A stretch of DNA of 64,000 bases from Burkholderiaceae bacterium (GTDB taxonomy: Bacteria; Pseudomonadota; Gammaproteobacteria; Burkholderiales; Burkholderiaceae_F). The number at the start of each line of letters is the position of its first letter. Positions within the stretch are counted from its first letter, which is position 1. Shown here one piece after another: positions 45,925-55,360 of the stretch. The notes beneath the pieces were generated by a model. That model saw nothing but the letters and a program-made list of their open reading frames with translations. It searched no databases and was not told where the DNA came from. The stretch is from positions 1 to 64,000 of the forward strand of contig JAFAIM010000060.1 in the NCBI GenBank assembly GCA_019236735.1, read 5' to 3'. The position numbers and the translations under genes were made by a program.

Positions 45925-47850
45925 ATGTCCACTGGATTGTTCTCGATCGGGACCAGCGCGCTGTCGGCCGCCTACACGGCGCTCGAGACGACGGGCAACA
46001 ACATCGCGAACGCGAACACGCCCGGCTATTCGCGCGAAATCGTCGATCTGCAGGCGCAGGTCGGAACCAGCCTAAGCGGAAGCTACATCGGCCAGGGCGT
46101 GACGGTCGCGGGAATCACGCGCGCCTACGATCAGCTGCTGACCCAGCAGGTCGACCTCGCGCAAGCCGGATCGAGCCAGGCAGACACCCGCGCAACGCTG
46201 CTTGGCCAAGTCAACAACCTGTTCTCTGCCACGACGGGCAGCCTCGGTGATGTCGTCAACCAATTCTTCTCGCAACTGCAGACGCTGACTCAGCAGCCCT
46301 CGAGCCTTGCCGTACGCCAGTCGGTGCTCTCGTCCGGGCAACAGCTGGCGGCCGGTTTTGGCGACGCCTACAGCCAGCTGCAACAGATGCAGCAAAGCGC
46401 CAATGCACAGATCGGCCAGCAAATCGCTGGCGTCAATTCGACCATCGCCCAGATTGCGCAGCTGAACGATCAGATCGCCACGGCCACCGCCGCAGGCGGG
46501 TCGCCCAACCAGCTGCTGGATGCGCGCGACCAGGCGATCCAGACGCTCAACCAGTCGATCGGCGTCACCACGTTGCAGCAGAGCGATGGCTCGATCAACG
46601 TGTTCCTGTCCGACGGTCAGCCGCTGGTCGTCGGCGACCAGGTCACGCAAATGGCGATGGGGCAGGATCCGACCAATCCACAGAACATCATCGTAGGCGG
46701 TAAGGCCGGCAACACGATCGTTCCGCTATCGGTCAGCAGCGCGATCGGCGGCCAGATTGGCGCGCTGATGCAGTTCAGCATGCAAGACATCCCTACGGTC
46801 GAGAATCAGATCGGACGCTTGGCGACCGTGATCGGATCCCAGGTCAATCAGCAGAGCAATCTGGGCCAGGATCTGAACGGCGCGGCCGGCGTGAACTTCT
46901 TCTCGTCGATGTCGCCGACCGTGATCCCTTCGACAACGAACGCCACATCCGGGGGCTCCCCGTCCGAAACGGTCACGGCGACGTTCAGCGATACGACCCA
47001 GTTGCAGGCGTCCGACTATCGCCTCCAAGTCGTCGGCGGCAATTACGTGCTCACGCGGCTTTCCGACGGACACCAGACCACACTGTCCTCGCTGCCCTCA
47101 ACGCCGGCTACCGTCGACGGCATTACGATCAGCGTCAGCGGTACTGCCGTCAACGGCGACAGCTTCACGATCGAGCCCGTGCGCAACGGTGCCAACAACT
47201 TGTCCGTTGCGATCGGACAGCCCCAACAGATCGCCGCCGCCAGTCCGGTGCGGGCATCGCTGCCGTCGAGCAATACTGGATCGCTGACCGTGTCTTCGCT
47301 GTCGGTCGTGGGGCCGTCGCGCAACGCCAACTTGACCGACGCGGTCACGATCAAATTCACGAGTCCGACCGCGTATACGATCACGGACTCCACCAACAAC
47401 ACGAGCACTACCGGCACGTACACCTCCGGCCAGCCGATCGCGTTCAACGGTTGGAGCCTGACGCTGCTGGGTGCGCCGCAGACGAACGATTCCGTCAGCG
47501 TTGGCGCCAACGTGGGCGGCACCGGCGACAACACCAACGCGCTCGCACTGGCGCAGCTACAGGGCGCGAACTTGATCGACGGCGCCTCGCTCGGTTCCGG
47601 TTACGCAGCAGCCGTCTCGCAGGTCGGGACGATGACGGCCGATGCGCAGGCCGAGCAGCAGAACCAGAGCACGATCCTGAAGAACGCGACCAATTCGCAA
47701 AGTTCACTGGCGGGAGTGAACCTGGACGAGGAGGCTTCGAAGCTGATCCAGTACCAGAAGCAGTACGAGGCGGCGGCGCAGACGCTGTCGATCGCCTCGT
47801 CGCTGTTCAGCCAGATCATCTCGATCATGTCGTCCGCGCCGACGGGTTGA
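45925..47850 (+). CDS. flgK: Hook-filament junction protein FlgK
   Basis: FlgK (HAP1) joins hook and filament. The 641-residue protein starts MSTGLFSIGTSALSAAYTAL with the N-terminal heptad region (TTGNNIANANTPGYSREIV), and ends with the C-terminal D0 coil (GVNLDEEASKLIQYQKQYEAAAQTLSIA). Export depends on FlgN. Confidence 0.97.
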   Translation: MSTGLFSIGTSALSAAYTALETTGNNIANANTPGYSREIVDLQAQVGTSLSGSYIGQGVTVAGITRAYDQLLTQQVDLAQAGSSQADTRATLLGQVNNLFSATTGSLGDVVNQFFSQLQTLTQQPSSLAVRQSVLSSGQQLAAGFGDAYSQLQQMQQSANAQIGQQIAGVNSTIAQIAQLNDQIATATAAGGSPNQLLDARDQAIQTLNQSIGVTTLQQSDGSINVFLSDGQPLVVGDQVTQMAMGQDPTNPQNIIVGGKAGNTIVPLSVSSAIGGQIGALMQFSMQDIPTVENQIGRLATVIGSQVNQQSNLGQDLNGAAGVNFFSSMSPTVIPSTTNATSGGSPSETVTATFSDTTQLQASDYRLQVVGGNYVLTRLSDGHQTTLSSLPSTPATVDGITISVSGTAVNGDSFTIEPVRNGANNLSVAIGQPQQIAAASPVRASLPSSNTGSLTVSSLSVVGPSRNANLTDAVTIKFTSPTAYTITDSTNNTSTTGTYTSGQPIAFNGWSLTLLGAPQTNDSVSVGANVGGTGDNTNALALAQLQGANLIDGASLGSGYAAAVSQVGTMTADAQAEQQNQSTILKNATNSQSSLAGVNLDEEASKLIQYQKQYEAAAQTLSIASSLFSQIISIMSSAPTG

Positions 47851-47890
47851 GGCGGCGAAGCGCTGCGGACGGATCCAGGATGGCATAGCG

Positions 47891-49099
47891 ATGCTGAGAA
47901 TCTCCACCTACACGATGTTCCAGGACGGCGAAGCGGCGATCGGCTACGCCCAGAGTCAGCTGATGCAGACCGAGCTGCAGCTGTCGAGCGGCAAACAGAT
48001 CAATTCGCCTGCCGACAACCCAATCGGGGCTGCCAACGTGGCGTCGCTGCAAGGCACCGTATCGCAGTTGACCCAGTTTCAGAGCAACCAGAACCAGGCC
48101 CAGCTGCAATTGAACCAGGCCGACTCGACGATGACGAGCCTGGTCAACCTGGTGCAGAACGCGCAGCAGAACCTAATCCAGGCCGGCGACGGCGCCTACT
48201 CCGATTCGCAGCGCGCCGCTCTCGCACAGCAGCTGCAAGGCGACCTGAGCCAGATGGCGGGGCTGGCCAACACCAGCGACGGACAGGGGGGCTATCTGTT
48301 TGCCGGTTCGCAGCAGTCGGCCCCGCCGTTCTCGCAGGTTGGCAACAACGTGACGTACAACGGTGACTCGACGCTGCAATCGGTCCAGGTCTCGCAGAAC
48401 CGCCTGCTGCAGATCAAGTTCTCTGGTGACGACGTGTTCCAGAAAATCCGCCCCGGCAACGGCTCCTTTGTGACGGCGGCGAGCAGCACCAATACCGGCT
48501 CGGGAGTGATCGATCCGGGTTCGGTCACCAATCCATCCGCGCTGACGGGCGACAACTACACGATCAGCTTCACCGTCGGCGGCTCCGGCACGACGTACAA
48601 CGTGCAGGATACGACCAAGAATGTGTCGGTCGCCAGCGGCAACTACACCTCTCCTACGACGATCTCATTCGACGGCGCGCAAGTAACGCTGAGCGGCGCG
48701 CCCGCCAACAACGACAGCTTTACCGTGGCGCCTGCCTCGTACCAGTCGATCTTCACGACGATGGCCAATGCGATCGCCGCGCTGCAGCAGCCGACCAGCA
48801 CGCCGGCCGCATCCGCCCAACTGCAGACCTCGCTGGGCTCGGCTTTGGCGTCGATGGGGCAGGGGCTCGATCATTTGACCCTGGTGCAGGCGCAGGTCGG
48901 AACGCAGTTGCAGCAGCTCAATTCGTACACGAGCCTGAACAGCTCCCGCTCGCTTCAGGCCAATTCGGCTCTGTCTGCGATTCAGGATTTGGATTACGCA
49001 AAAGCCGCCTCGCAGATGGCGCAACAGCAGACCGTGTTCCAGGCCGCCTTGCAGAGCTATTCGGCCGTGTCCAAGCTGTCGCTGTTCAACTATCTGTAG
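47891..49099 (+). CDS. flgL: Hook-filament junction protein FlgL
   Basis: FlgL (HAP3) is the flagellin-like second junction protein. The 402-residue protein has the N-terminal helix with LSSGKQINSPADNPIGAANV and the C-terminal helix ending AKAASQMAQQQTVFQAALQS and LSLFNYL. It ends the flg cluster. Confidence 0.97.
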   Translation: MLRISTYTMFQDGEAAIGYAQSQLMQTELQLSSGKQINSPADNPIGAANVASLQGTVSQLTQFQSNQNQAQLQLNQADSTMTSLVNLVQNAQQNLIQAGDGAYSDSQRAALAQQLQGDLSQMAGLANTSDGQGGYLFAGSQQSAPPFSQVGNNVTYNGDSTLQSVQVSQNRLLQIKFSGDDVFQKIRPGNGSFVTAASSTNTGSGVIDPGSVTNPSALTGDNYTISFTVGGSGTTYNVQDTTKNVSVASGNYTSPTTISFDGAQVTLSGAPANNDSFTVAPASYQSIFTTMANAIAALQQPTSTPAASAQLQTSLGSALASMGQGLDHLTLVQAQVGTQLQQLNSYTSLNSSRSLQANSALSAIQDLDYAKAASQMAQQQTVFQAALQSYSAVSKLSLFNYL

Positions 49100-49164
49100 G
49101 CAGAGGCTTCCGGTATTCTTTGTGCCGGCTGGTTGCCGCAATCGCGGCGTGACGGAGCAGCTGG

Positions 49165-52100
49165 GTGGCCGATTCGACTCTGTTTGATCGCAGCCGCTTG
49201 CGGGCGCGCACGCCGGCCGGGCCGCCCGACCTCGCCTCCGGCGCGCGCATGCTGGCGATCGAATCGGCGCCGCGCGGCGCGCCACAGGCGCCCGTGACGC
49301 CCCCGTGGCGCCAGTCGCAGGGTGCGCAAGTGTCGGAACCGTCGCTGCCGCCCGCGACCCTGTTCGACGAGCTGCCCGACGCGGTCCTGCGTTTCGACCG
49401 CTGCCTCGTCGTCGTATACGCGAACGCCCAGGTCGAGCGCGCCACCGCGATCTCGCGTGCCGCCTTCATCGGGCGACCCCTGAACCACGTCGACAACTTC
49501 GCCCAATACGCGCCGCTGTGGGAGTCGAAGCTGGCGGCGACGTTCGATTCTCTGGACGCGCGCAGCTTCAAGTTCACGTACGCACACCCGGCCGGGCAGA
49601 AGACCTTTGAGGTGCGTCTGCTGATCGAGCGCGACCACCAAGGCGAAGCCGCTTTCGTGACGGCGATCGTGCGCGACGTGACGGTGCCGCGCGGCGCGCT
49701 GCAGGCAACTCGCGCAGCCGACGCGATGCTGTCGACGCTGATGGCCAGCGCGCGCGTCGGCATGGCGGTGCTCGACGCCAACCTGCGCTATGTGCGCTGT
49801 AACGCGCATCTGGCGCAGCTGCTTGGGGTCGAAACCGGACAGCTGCTGGGCCGGCGTTTGGACCAGGCGTTCGACCACTCCTCGCAGCCCGCCGTGATGC
49901 GCTCCCTGGAGCGGCTGCGCGACGGCGAAGTGCGCGTTCCGCAGCAGATCGAATACGAGTTCGGCGCCGGCGACCACCCGTGGGTGCGCGAGCGCCGTAC
50001 ACCCTTGTTTTCGCCGAGCGGTTCGTTCAGCGGCGTGTTCCTGACGGTCGAGCGGCTCGATCGCGAGCGGTTTGCCGAGACCTCGCTGGCGGCGCTGCGG
50101 CAAGCGCTCGACTCGGCCGGCGAAATGGTGCTGGAGATCGGCCGCGACGGATCGATCGTGGACGCGAACGAGACCGCGCTTGCGTGGCTCGGCTACAGCC
50201 GCGAACAGCTGACCGGACTGCGCCTGAATGCGATCGACGCCAGCCTGACCGACGAGCGCTTCGCCGAGATGATCGAGGCCCTGCTCGGCCGCGGCGCTTT
50301 CCACGGCGAGGCGCGCTACCGCACCCGCCTGGGCTCGGAATTCGAAGTCGACCTAGTTTTGCAGCGAGTCGAGCACAGCGAGCGCGAATTCATCTTCCTG
50401 CTGGTGCGCGACATCTCGGACCGCAAACGCATCGAGCTGGAGCTGGCGGAGAACGCCGAGCGCCTGGCGACGATCTTCAACGAGAGTCCGGTGGGGATCC
50501 TGCAGCTGGACTCGGCGTTCCGGATCCGTCGCGCCAATCGCGCTGCGTGCGCGCTGCTCGGCTATCGCGAAAACGACCTGCTCGGGCGCGATCCGGTCCG
50601 GATGATGCACCCCGACGACGTCCAGGCCAGCCTGAAACAGCGTGAACGCCTGATGCAGTACCTGCCGGCCGGCGCCGCCCTCGTGTCGGAGCCGGATCGG
50701 CGGATGCTCGATCAAGAGGGTCGTACGGTCTGGGTCAAGCTCGGTTGGCGTGCGCTCGGCGCGGCCGACGCCTCGCGTGGCTACCTGCTGGTGATGGAGA
50801 ACTTCACCGACCAGAAGCTGTTCGAGGGGCAGCTGCGTGCGGCGCTGCGCGAACAGCAGTCGCTGCTGGAGACGATGAGCACCGGCGTGGTCAAGACACG
50901 CGACGGCCGGATCGTGCTGGCCAACCGCGAATTCGCTCGCATGTTCGGCTTCACCGACTCCGACGCCATCGGAATGTCGCTTTGGCAACTATGCCTGCGA
51001 AACGACGGGCAGGCACCCGAGGACGTTCCTGGTCTGCCGGCGGTGCGCCCCGGTTTGACCACGAGTGCAGAGGTCGTTCTGTACGGGCGTGACGGCCAGC
51101 CGCGCTGGTGCCTGGTCCAGGCGCGCCCGCTCGACGACGGCGACGGCGACGGCGAGGCGCCGGCCGAGGCGATCTTCACGTTCCAGGACTTCACCGAGCT
51201 GCGCCAGCAACGCGAGGCGACGGCGCGCGCGGCGGCCGAACTGCAGGCGCTGCTGGCCGAGAGCCGGGCGATCTTCGACACCGCGCTGGTCGGGTTGCTG
51301 TTCGTGCGCGACGGGCGACTGGCGCGCGCCAACCCGGCGATGGAAGATTTGCTCGGCTGCGACGCCGGCACGCTGGTCGACCAGATTCAGTTGTTCGCGC
51401 ATCCATCCGACAAGCTGCTGCTGACGAGCCTGGAGGAGCGCTTCGAGACGATCCGCAACTCGGGAGCGTGCGAATTCGAGATGCTGCTGTACCGCCGCCG
51501 TGGCGATCCGATCTGGGTAGCAGTGCAGGGACGCGCGGTCAATCCGGAGCGCCCCGAGCTGGGACACATCTTCGCGTTCGCCGACATCGACGAGCGCAAG
51601 CGTTCCGAACGCGAGCTGCGTTTGGCTCTGAACGAGCTGCAGCTAATTTTCGATAACGCGCTCGTAGCGATCCTGTACGTGGCCAATGACCTGGTCGTCA
51701 AAGCCAATGCCGCCGCCGAGCGCATGTTCGGTTTCGCTGCAGCGGACTTGCGCGAGCTGCAGTTCGCACTGCTGTTCGCAGATCCGGCAAGCTGGCAGAC
51801 GGTTCAGTCGCGCTGGGACAACGGCGCGAGCGGATCGGCCACGTTCGAGCACCTGATGCGGCGTGCCGACGGGTCGGCATTCTGGTGTGCCGGCAACGTG
51901 CGGCCGCTCGAGCCCGAAGCGCCTGAGCGCGGCGTCATCGTCACGATGATGGACGTGGACGCGCGGCACCGCTCCGAGGACGAGGTGCGCTCGATGCGCA
52001 ACTACCTAGACCTCGTGATCGAGAACTTGCCGGTGCTGGTTTCGGTGCGCGACGTCAAGAGCGGCCGCTTCGTCAGCTTGAACCGCGCCGGCGAGTCGAT

Positions 52101-53412
52101 GACCGGGCTGGCGCGCGATCAGGTCGTCGGACGCACGTGGCACGAAGTCTACGGCCGGCAGTTCGCCGACCTGTACCGTGAGATGGACCGCAAGGCGATC
52201 GTTGACGGCCACCAGATCTACCGGCCACGCGATGTCATGCTGAGAGCCGACGGCCGCACGCTGATCGTCAACCAGCGAGTCGTGCCGGTGTTCGACGGCA
52301 GCACCCCAGGCGACGAGAACGCCGCCAGCTATGTGATGTCGATCGTCGACGATCTGACCGATGAGGTGCGCGCCGAGACGGCGCTGCGCGAAACCGAGTC
52401 GCGCTTCCGCCAGCTCGCCGAGAACATCGACCAGTTGGTGTTCATCGCCAACGCCAATCTCACCGAGGTGTTGTACGTCAACTCGCGCTACACACAACTG
52501 GTGGGGGCGCCGCCGTCGGAGCTGCTGGACGATCCCGGCAACGCTTTGCGCCACGTGCATTTCGACGACGCTGCGCGGCTGGCGCGCGAACTGCCGCGCG
52601 CGATCGCCGGCCTGCGTCACTTGAAGCGCGCGGAGCTGTCGGTGCGGGTGGACCATCCGAGCGGCGGCGTGCGCGTGATCAGCGTGCGGCTGAACCCAGC
52701 CCGGATGCTCGACGGGCAGCTGCGGGTTTTCGGAGTGGCCGAGGACGTCACGGCCCGGATGGAGGCCGAGCGGCAGCGCCTGGAGGATGCGGTCGGTCAG
52801 CGCGACGTGCTGGTGCGCGAAGTCCACCACCGCATCAAAAACAACTTGCAGGGCGTCGCCGGCCTGCTGCAACACATGGCGAGCGGCAAGCCGGAGGTCT
52901 CGGTCCAGCTGAACGAGATCGCCGGCCAGATCCAGGCGATTGCACAGGTGCACGGCCTGCAGATCGGTTCCGGCGGTACGCTGCCGGTGCTCGGCGTAGT
53001 GCAGGGCATCTTCAACAATCTCACCGCGATGTTCGGGGTCGAGATACGGCTTGCGCCGTCGGCAGCAGCGCTGTGGCGCTGGGGCCTGCCCGAAGGCGAG
53101 GCGGTCCCGCTGGCCCTGGTGATCAACGAGTTGGGCACCAACGCGATCAAGTACCGCGAGGTGCGCCAGCTGCCGCTGGAAGTTCGGATCGAGACGCGTT
53201 CCGATGGATTGGCAGTGCGGATCGAGAACGCGGGCCGCCTGCCCGCCGGATTCGATCTGGCGCGGATATCCTCCGGGGTGTCGGGCCTGGGCTTGATCAA
53301 GGCGCTGCTGCCGCGCCGCGGAGCGCAATTGGCGCTGGAGCAGGAGGATGACCGCGTCGTCGCAACTCTCGCGCTGTCGGCGCCGGCAGTACGCGAAGAC
53401 CGGGCGGGTTGA
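49165..53412 (+). CDS. Cytosolic sensor histidine kinase with nine PAS domains (HisKA_2 type)
   Basis: The 1415-residue protein has no membrane segment or signal peptide. I count nine consecutive PAS modules of about 120-130 residues, each opening with a helix and ending in a D-(I/V)-(S/T)-(D/E) linker (for example VRDISDRK, MENFTDQK, FADIDERK, VAEDVTARM). The kinase part starts near 1215 with VREVHHRIKNNLQGVAGLLQH, the HisKA_2 phosphoacceptor box, and a HATPase domain (LVINELGTNAIKYRE, SGVSGLGLIK). It pairs with the ANTAR regulator next door, a partnership known for HisKA_2 kinases. The start is a GTG; a later start is possible. Confidence 0.9.
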   Translation: MADSTLFDRSRLRARTPAGPPDLASGARMLAIESAPRGAPQAPVTPPWRQSQGAQVSEPSLPPATLFDELPDAVLRFDRCLVVVYANAQVERATAISRAAFIGRPLNHVDNFAQYAPLWESKLAATFDSLDARSFKFTYAHPAGQKTFEVRLLIERDHQGEAAFVTAIVRDVTVPRGALQATRAADAMLSTLMASARVGMAVLDANLRYVRCNAHLAQLLGVETGQLLGRRLDQAFDHSSQPAVMRSLERLRDGEVRVPQQIEYEFGAGDHPWVRERRTPLFSPSGSFSGVFLTVERLDRERFAETSLAALRQALDSAGEMVLEIGRDGSIVDANETALAWLGYSREQLTGLRLNAIDASLTDERFAEMIEALLGRGAFHGEARYRTRLGSEFEVDLVLQRVEHSEREFIFLLVRDISDRKRIELELAENAERLATIFNESPVGILQLDSAFRIRRANRAACALLGYRENDLLGRDPVRMMHPDDVQASLKQRERLMQYLPAGAALVSEPDRRMLDQEGRTVWVKLGWRALGAADASRGYLLVMENFTDQKLFEGQLRAALREQQSLLETMSTGVVKTRDGRIVLANREFARMFGFTDSDAIGMSLWQLCLRNDGQAPEDVPGLPAVRPGLTTSAEVVLYGRDGQPRWCLVQARPLDDGDGDGEAPAEAIFTFQDFTELRQQREATARAAAELQALLAESRAIFDTALVGLLFVRDGRLARANPAMEDLLGCDAGTLVDQIQLFAHPSDKLLLTSLEERFETIRNSGACEFEMLLYRRRGDPIWVAVQGRAVNPERPELGHIFAFADIDERKRSERELRLALNELQLIFDNALVAILYVANDLVVKANAAAERMFGFAAADLRELQFALLFADPASWQTVQSRWDNGASGSATFEHLMRRADGSAFWCAGNVRPLEPEAPERGVIVTMMDVDARHRSEDEVRSMRNYLDLVIENLPVLVSVRDVKSGRFVSLNRAGESMTGLARDQVVGRTWHEVYGRQFADLYREMDRKAIVDGHQIYRPRDVMLRADGRTLIVNQRVVPVFDGSTPGDENAASYVMSIVDDLTDEVRAETALRETESRFRQLAENIDQLVFIANANLTEVLYVNSRYTQLVGAPPSELLDDPGNALRHVHFDDAARLARELPRAIAGLRHLKRAELSVRVDHPSGGVRVISVRLNPARMLDGQLRVFGVAEDVTARMEAERQRLEDAVGQRDVLVREVHHRIKNNLQGVAGLLQHMASGKPEVSVQLNEIAGQIQAIAQVHGLQIGSGGTLPVLGVVQGIFNNLTAMFGVEIRLAPSAAALWRWGLPEGEAVPLALVINELGTNAIKYREVRQLPLEVRIETRSDGLAVRIENAGRLPAGFDLARISSGVSGLGLIKALLPRRGAQLALEQEDDRVVATLALSAPAVREDRAG

Positions 53413-53429
53413 CGAGGGGAGACCACGCG

Positions 53430-53600
53430 ATGTTAGTGGCATGTAACACCCGATTCGGTAGTGCCTTGCGCGCCTGGGCGGCCGACTGCTTTGTCGCTCG
53501 CCTCGCGAATACTCGCCTGATATTCGTCTCGGCTCGCTTCGCGCATTCGGCTCGCCCAGGCGTGCCTTTCCCTCCCGAATCGGGTGTCACATGTCACTAG
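53430..53600 (+). CDS. Short ORF through the palindromic repeat (likely former start of the regulator gene)
   Basis: An ATG at 53430, with a GAGGGGAG ribosome site eight bases before it, opens a 56-codon frame that runs through the whole inserted repeat (MLVACNTRFGSALRAWAADC... ending ESGVTCH). Its TAG at 53598-53600 overlaps the ATG of the response regulator at 53591. The ribosome site and ATG probably belonged to the regulator before the repeat inserted; the short ORF would now deliver ribosomes to the new start. The peptide itself is unlikely to have a function. Confidence 0.4.
   Translation: MLVACNTRFGSALRAWAADCFVARLANTRLIFVSARFAHSARPGVPFPPESGVTCH
53434..53599. repeat. 166-bp palindromic repeat element, full copy
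   Basis: Arms of 23 bp (53434-53456 and 53577-53599) match with two mismatches. The interior contains further inverted segments (GCGCCTGGGCG at 53469-53479 against CGCCCAGGCG at 53553-53562). Both strands are open in at least one frame. No transposase is encoded, so this is a MITE- or REP-like unit. Related copies are at 15700-15773 and 26762-26797. Confidence 0.88.
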
Positions 53601-54229
53601 GCGCGGCCAATGACCGGACCATCGGGGCGCGTCCCACCAGGATCCTGGTGGTCGACGACGATCGCCTCGTGCTTGCGACCGTAGTGGCGGGCTTACGGCA
53701 AGCGGGCTTCGAGGTACTGGAGGCCGACAACGGTGATGACGCAATTTTGCTTGCGCGTAACCACCGTCCTCGCCTGGCGATCCTCGACATGCGGATGCAG
53801 GGCAAGTCCGGCATGGACGTCGCGCGCTATCTGGCGTCGAACACATCGACCGGATTCATCTTTTTGTCGGCCTTCGGCGATCAATCGATTGTCGACGAGT
53901 CGGCGCGGCTGGGTGCGCTCGGATACCTGGTAAAGCCGATCGACATCCGCCAGATCGTTCCGGCGGTGAACGCTGCGTTGGCAAAGCTCGATGCCGGGCA
54001 GACACCGTCCGCGCCAGCGGCGCCGCGCGCGGCACTCGCCGCAGCCGCATCGGCTGCACGGGATGAAGCGATCGCGGTCGGGATCCTGATGGAGCGCTTG
54101 CGCCTCGATCAGGCGCGCGCGGTGGTCGCGCTGCGCGAGCAGGCGCGCGCCGAAGGTCGCAGCGTCGAGTCGCTCGCCAGCAGCATGGTCGAGGCCGCCA
54201 ACCGACTTAACTCGATCGCGCGCTCGTAG
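53591..54229 (+). CDS. Response regulator with ANTAR RNA-binding domain
   Basis: The 212-residue protein has a receiver domain (about 15-130; acidic pocket VDDDR, phospho-acceptor D66 in LAILDMRM, LSAF and LVKPID) and a C-terminal ANTAR domain (about 145-205: AVGILMERLRLDQARAVVALR), which binds paired hairpins in nascent RNA to prevent termination. The only usable start is the ATG inside the repeat arm at 53591. The last 99 bases are duplicated at 55669-55767. Targets are unknown; no twin-hairpin ANTAR site was identified by eye. Confidence 0.93.
   Translation: MSLGAANDRTIGARPTRILVVDDDRLVLATVVAGLRQAGFEVLEADNGDDAILLARNHRPRLAILDMRMQGKSGMDVARYLASNTSTGFIFLSAFGDQSIVDESARLGALGYLVKPIDIRQIVPAVNAALAKLDAGQTPSAPAAPRAALAAAASAARDEAIAVGILMERLRLDQARAVVALREQARAEGRSVESLASSMVEAANRLNSIARS
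54131..54229 (+). repeat. 99-bp direct repeat, copy A (3' end of the ANTAR gene)
   Basis: The last 33 codons of the regulator, including the stop, recur at 55669-55767 with four mismatches. Together the copies bracket 1.4 kb of accessory genes. Confidence 0.92.
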
Positions 54230-54232
54230 CGA

Positions 54233-54397
54233 ATGGTCGCAAGTTGTTTGCGGGCGTCGGCGACAATCATCGCGGCTTGTGTTTGTGTCGGCGCCGTAGC
54301 AATTGCGCAAGCACAAGGTGTGTATAAGACCGTCGGTCCGGATGGGCGAGTGACGCTCGTTACCGGCGCTCAGACGCGTTCGATCCGAGCTGCATAA
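54233..54397 (+). pseudogene. Truncated DUF4124-like secreted protein
   Basis: A 54-codon frame begins three bases after the regulator stop with a signal peptide (ATIIAACVCVGAVAIAQAQG) and VYKTVGPDGRVTL, the start of a DUF4124 domain. It then changes to unrelated residues and stops inside the convergent DUF1203 gene. I infer that the rest of the gene was lost when the adjoining segment arrived. Confidence 0.5.
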
Positions 54398-54837
54398 CAG
54401 CCCCGTTTGGCGTAGTGCGCTTGCAAGTAGCTCACTTTGGGATCGGCAAAGAGCCTTTCGATCAGTCCCGCCAGTTCGCGTCCTTCGACCAAGTCAGCGT
54501 CCACCATCAGATGGTCCCGATCGAAGCCGCGTAGCGAGATGGTCCGGATGCGCAATGCCTCAGGAATCTCTCCAATCCTGTCGTATGCAAGCTGCGCACC
54601 CTCGCGCACAAAGATCGCGTGGCTCGCTCGGTAGGGAGTGTCTGCCGGTTGATGCGTGTAATTGAGGAGCAGCAATTTCTCACCGGGTTCGGCGTCCCGC
54701 AATTCGATTCGGTCCGGAAAACCCGGTTTGGAATCGGCGACGTAACGCCTCACGCCGATGACAGCAAGTGCCTGATCGTCCAAACCGGACAGATGGCGAA
54801 ATGGTGCAGGATCCAACCCGATGATTCGAAAAGACAT
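54370..54837 (-). CDS. DUF1203 family protein
   Basis: The 155-residue protein begins MSFRIIGLDPAPFRHLSGLDD and has PDRIELRDAEPGEKLLLLNY with THQPADTPYRASHAIFVREG, features of DUF1203, a family of unknown function. An AAGGAAG site precedes the ATG at 54837. It lies in the segment between the duplicated regulator ends. Nothing in the sequence suggests a specific activity. Confidence 0.82.
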   Translation of the reverse strand: MSFRIIGLDPAPFRHLSGLDDQALAVIGVRRYVADSKPGFPDRIELRDAEPGEKLLLLNYTHQPADTPYRASHAIFVREGAQLAYDRIGEIPEALRIRTISLRGFDRDHLMVDADLVEGRELAGLIERLFADPKVSYLQAHYAKRGCYAARIERV

Positions 54838-54930
54838 CGCAACTTCCTTCCGACGCCGTGAAGTGCGAAGCATGGCATCCTTTGGCGGCCGAAAAACTCC
54901 ATTTCTTGCTCTCAAATTTGAAATGTTTAG

Positions 54931-54982
54931 CCGAGAGTCGGCAACCGCAGTATCGAGCGGGTGCTCCTGAAGCACGCCGAAC
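54931..54982 (-). pseudogene. 5' remnant of a GNAT toxin gene
   Basis: Read leftward this gives VLQEHPLDTAVADSR from a GTG at 54975. It matches the start of the GNAT toxin at 59391 (LEEHPLDPAVHDR), including upstream bases that encode the end of its antitoxin (GGTTCGGC). Only about 15 codons remain. It starts right after the vapC stop. Confidence 0.6.
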
Positions 54983-55360
54983 CTACCAACTCGATCGCTG
55001 AACGCCCGCCACCGCATCAAAATGGGCGTCGCGGCTCAGGATCGGAAGCCGGTGCTGCAGAGCAAGCGCGGCGATCCAGGCATCGTTGCCTGGAATCGGA
55101 TGCCCCGAGCGCTTCAGCCCGACGCGCAGCGCCGCGTAGCTGATGGTCGTCTGCTCGGTGATCGCCAGAACGTCGAAATGTCGCAACTGTGCGTCAAGCC
55201 AGGACTCGTAAGCCTTCCGGTGCCTGGACTCCGCGATGCCATAGCGAAACTCGCCGAGCACAATGACCGGAATGGCCACTCGCGGCTGTGTTTGCAGTAT
55301 TGCGCCCACCGCAGCATCGCCGTCCACGAAGGCGGACAACGCGTTGGTGTCCAGGATCAC
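54983..55360 (-). CDS. vapC: VapC-like PIN-domain RNase toxin
   Basis: The 125-residue protein has the PIN acidic residues: Asp in VILDTNALSAF, Glu in VLGEFRYGI, Asp in PGNDAWIAALA and Asp in LSRDAHFDAV. VapC toxins cut tRNA or rRNA. The start is a GTG at 55360 overlapping the antitoxin stop by four bases. The longer upstream frame lies inside vapB and is not used. Confidence 0.9.
   Translation of the reverse strand: MILDTNALSAFVDGDAAVGAILQTQPRVAIPVIVLGEFRYGIAESRHRKAYESWLDAQLRHFDVLAITEQTTISYAALRVGLKRSGHPIPGNDAWIAALALQHRLPILSRDAHFDAVAGVQRSSW

Noticed and set aside
49090-50304. Leftward ORF of 404 codons opposite the nine-PAS kinase, and a similar one at 52006-53442
   Set aside because: Both are antisense shadows of PAS and kinase domains, and the Arg/His/Gln-rich products match no family.
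53433-53846. Leftward ORF over the palindromic repeat and regulator 5' end
   Set aside because: It is the repeat read on the other strand plus antisense of the receiver domain.
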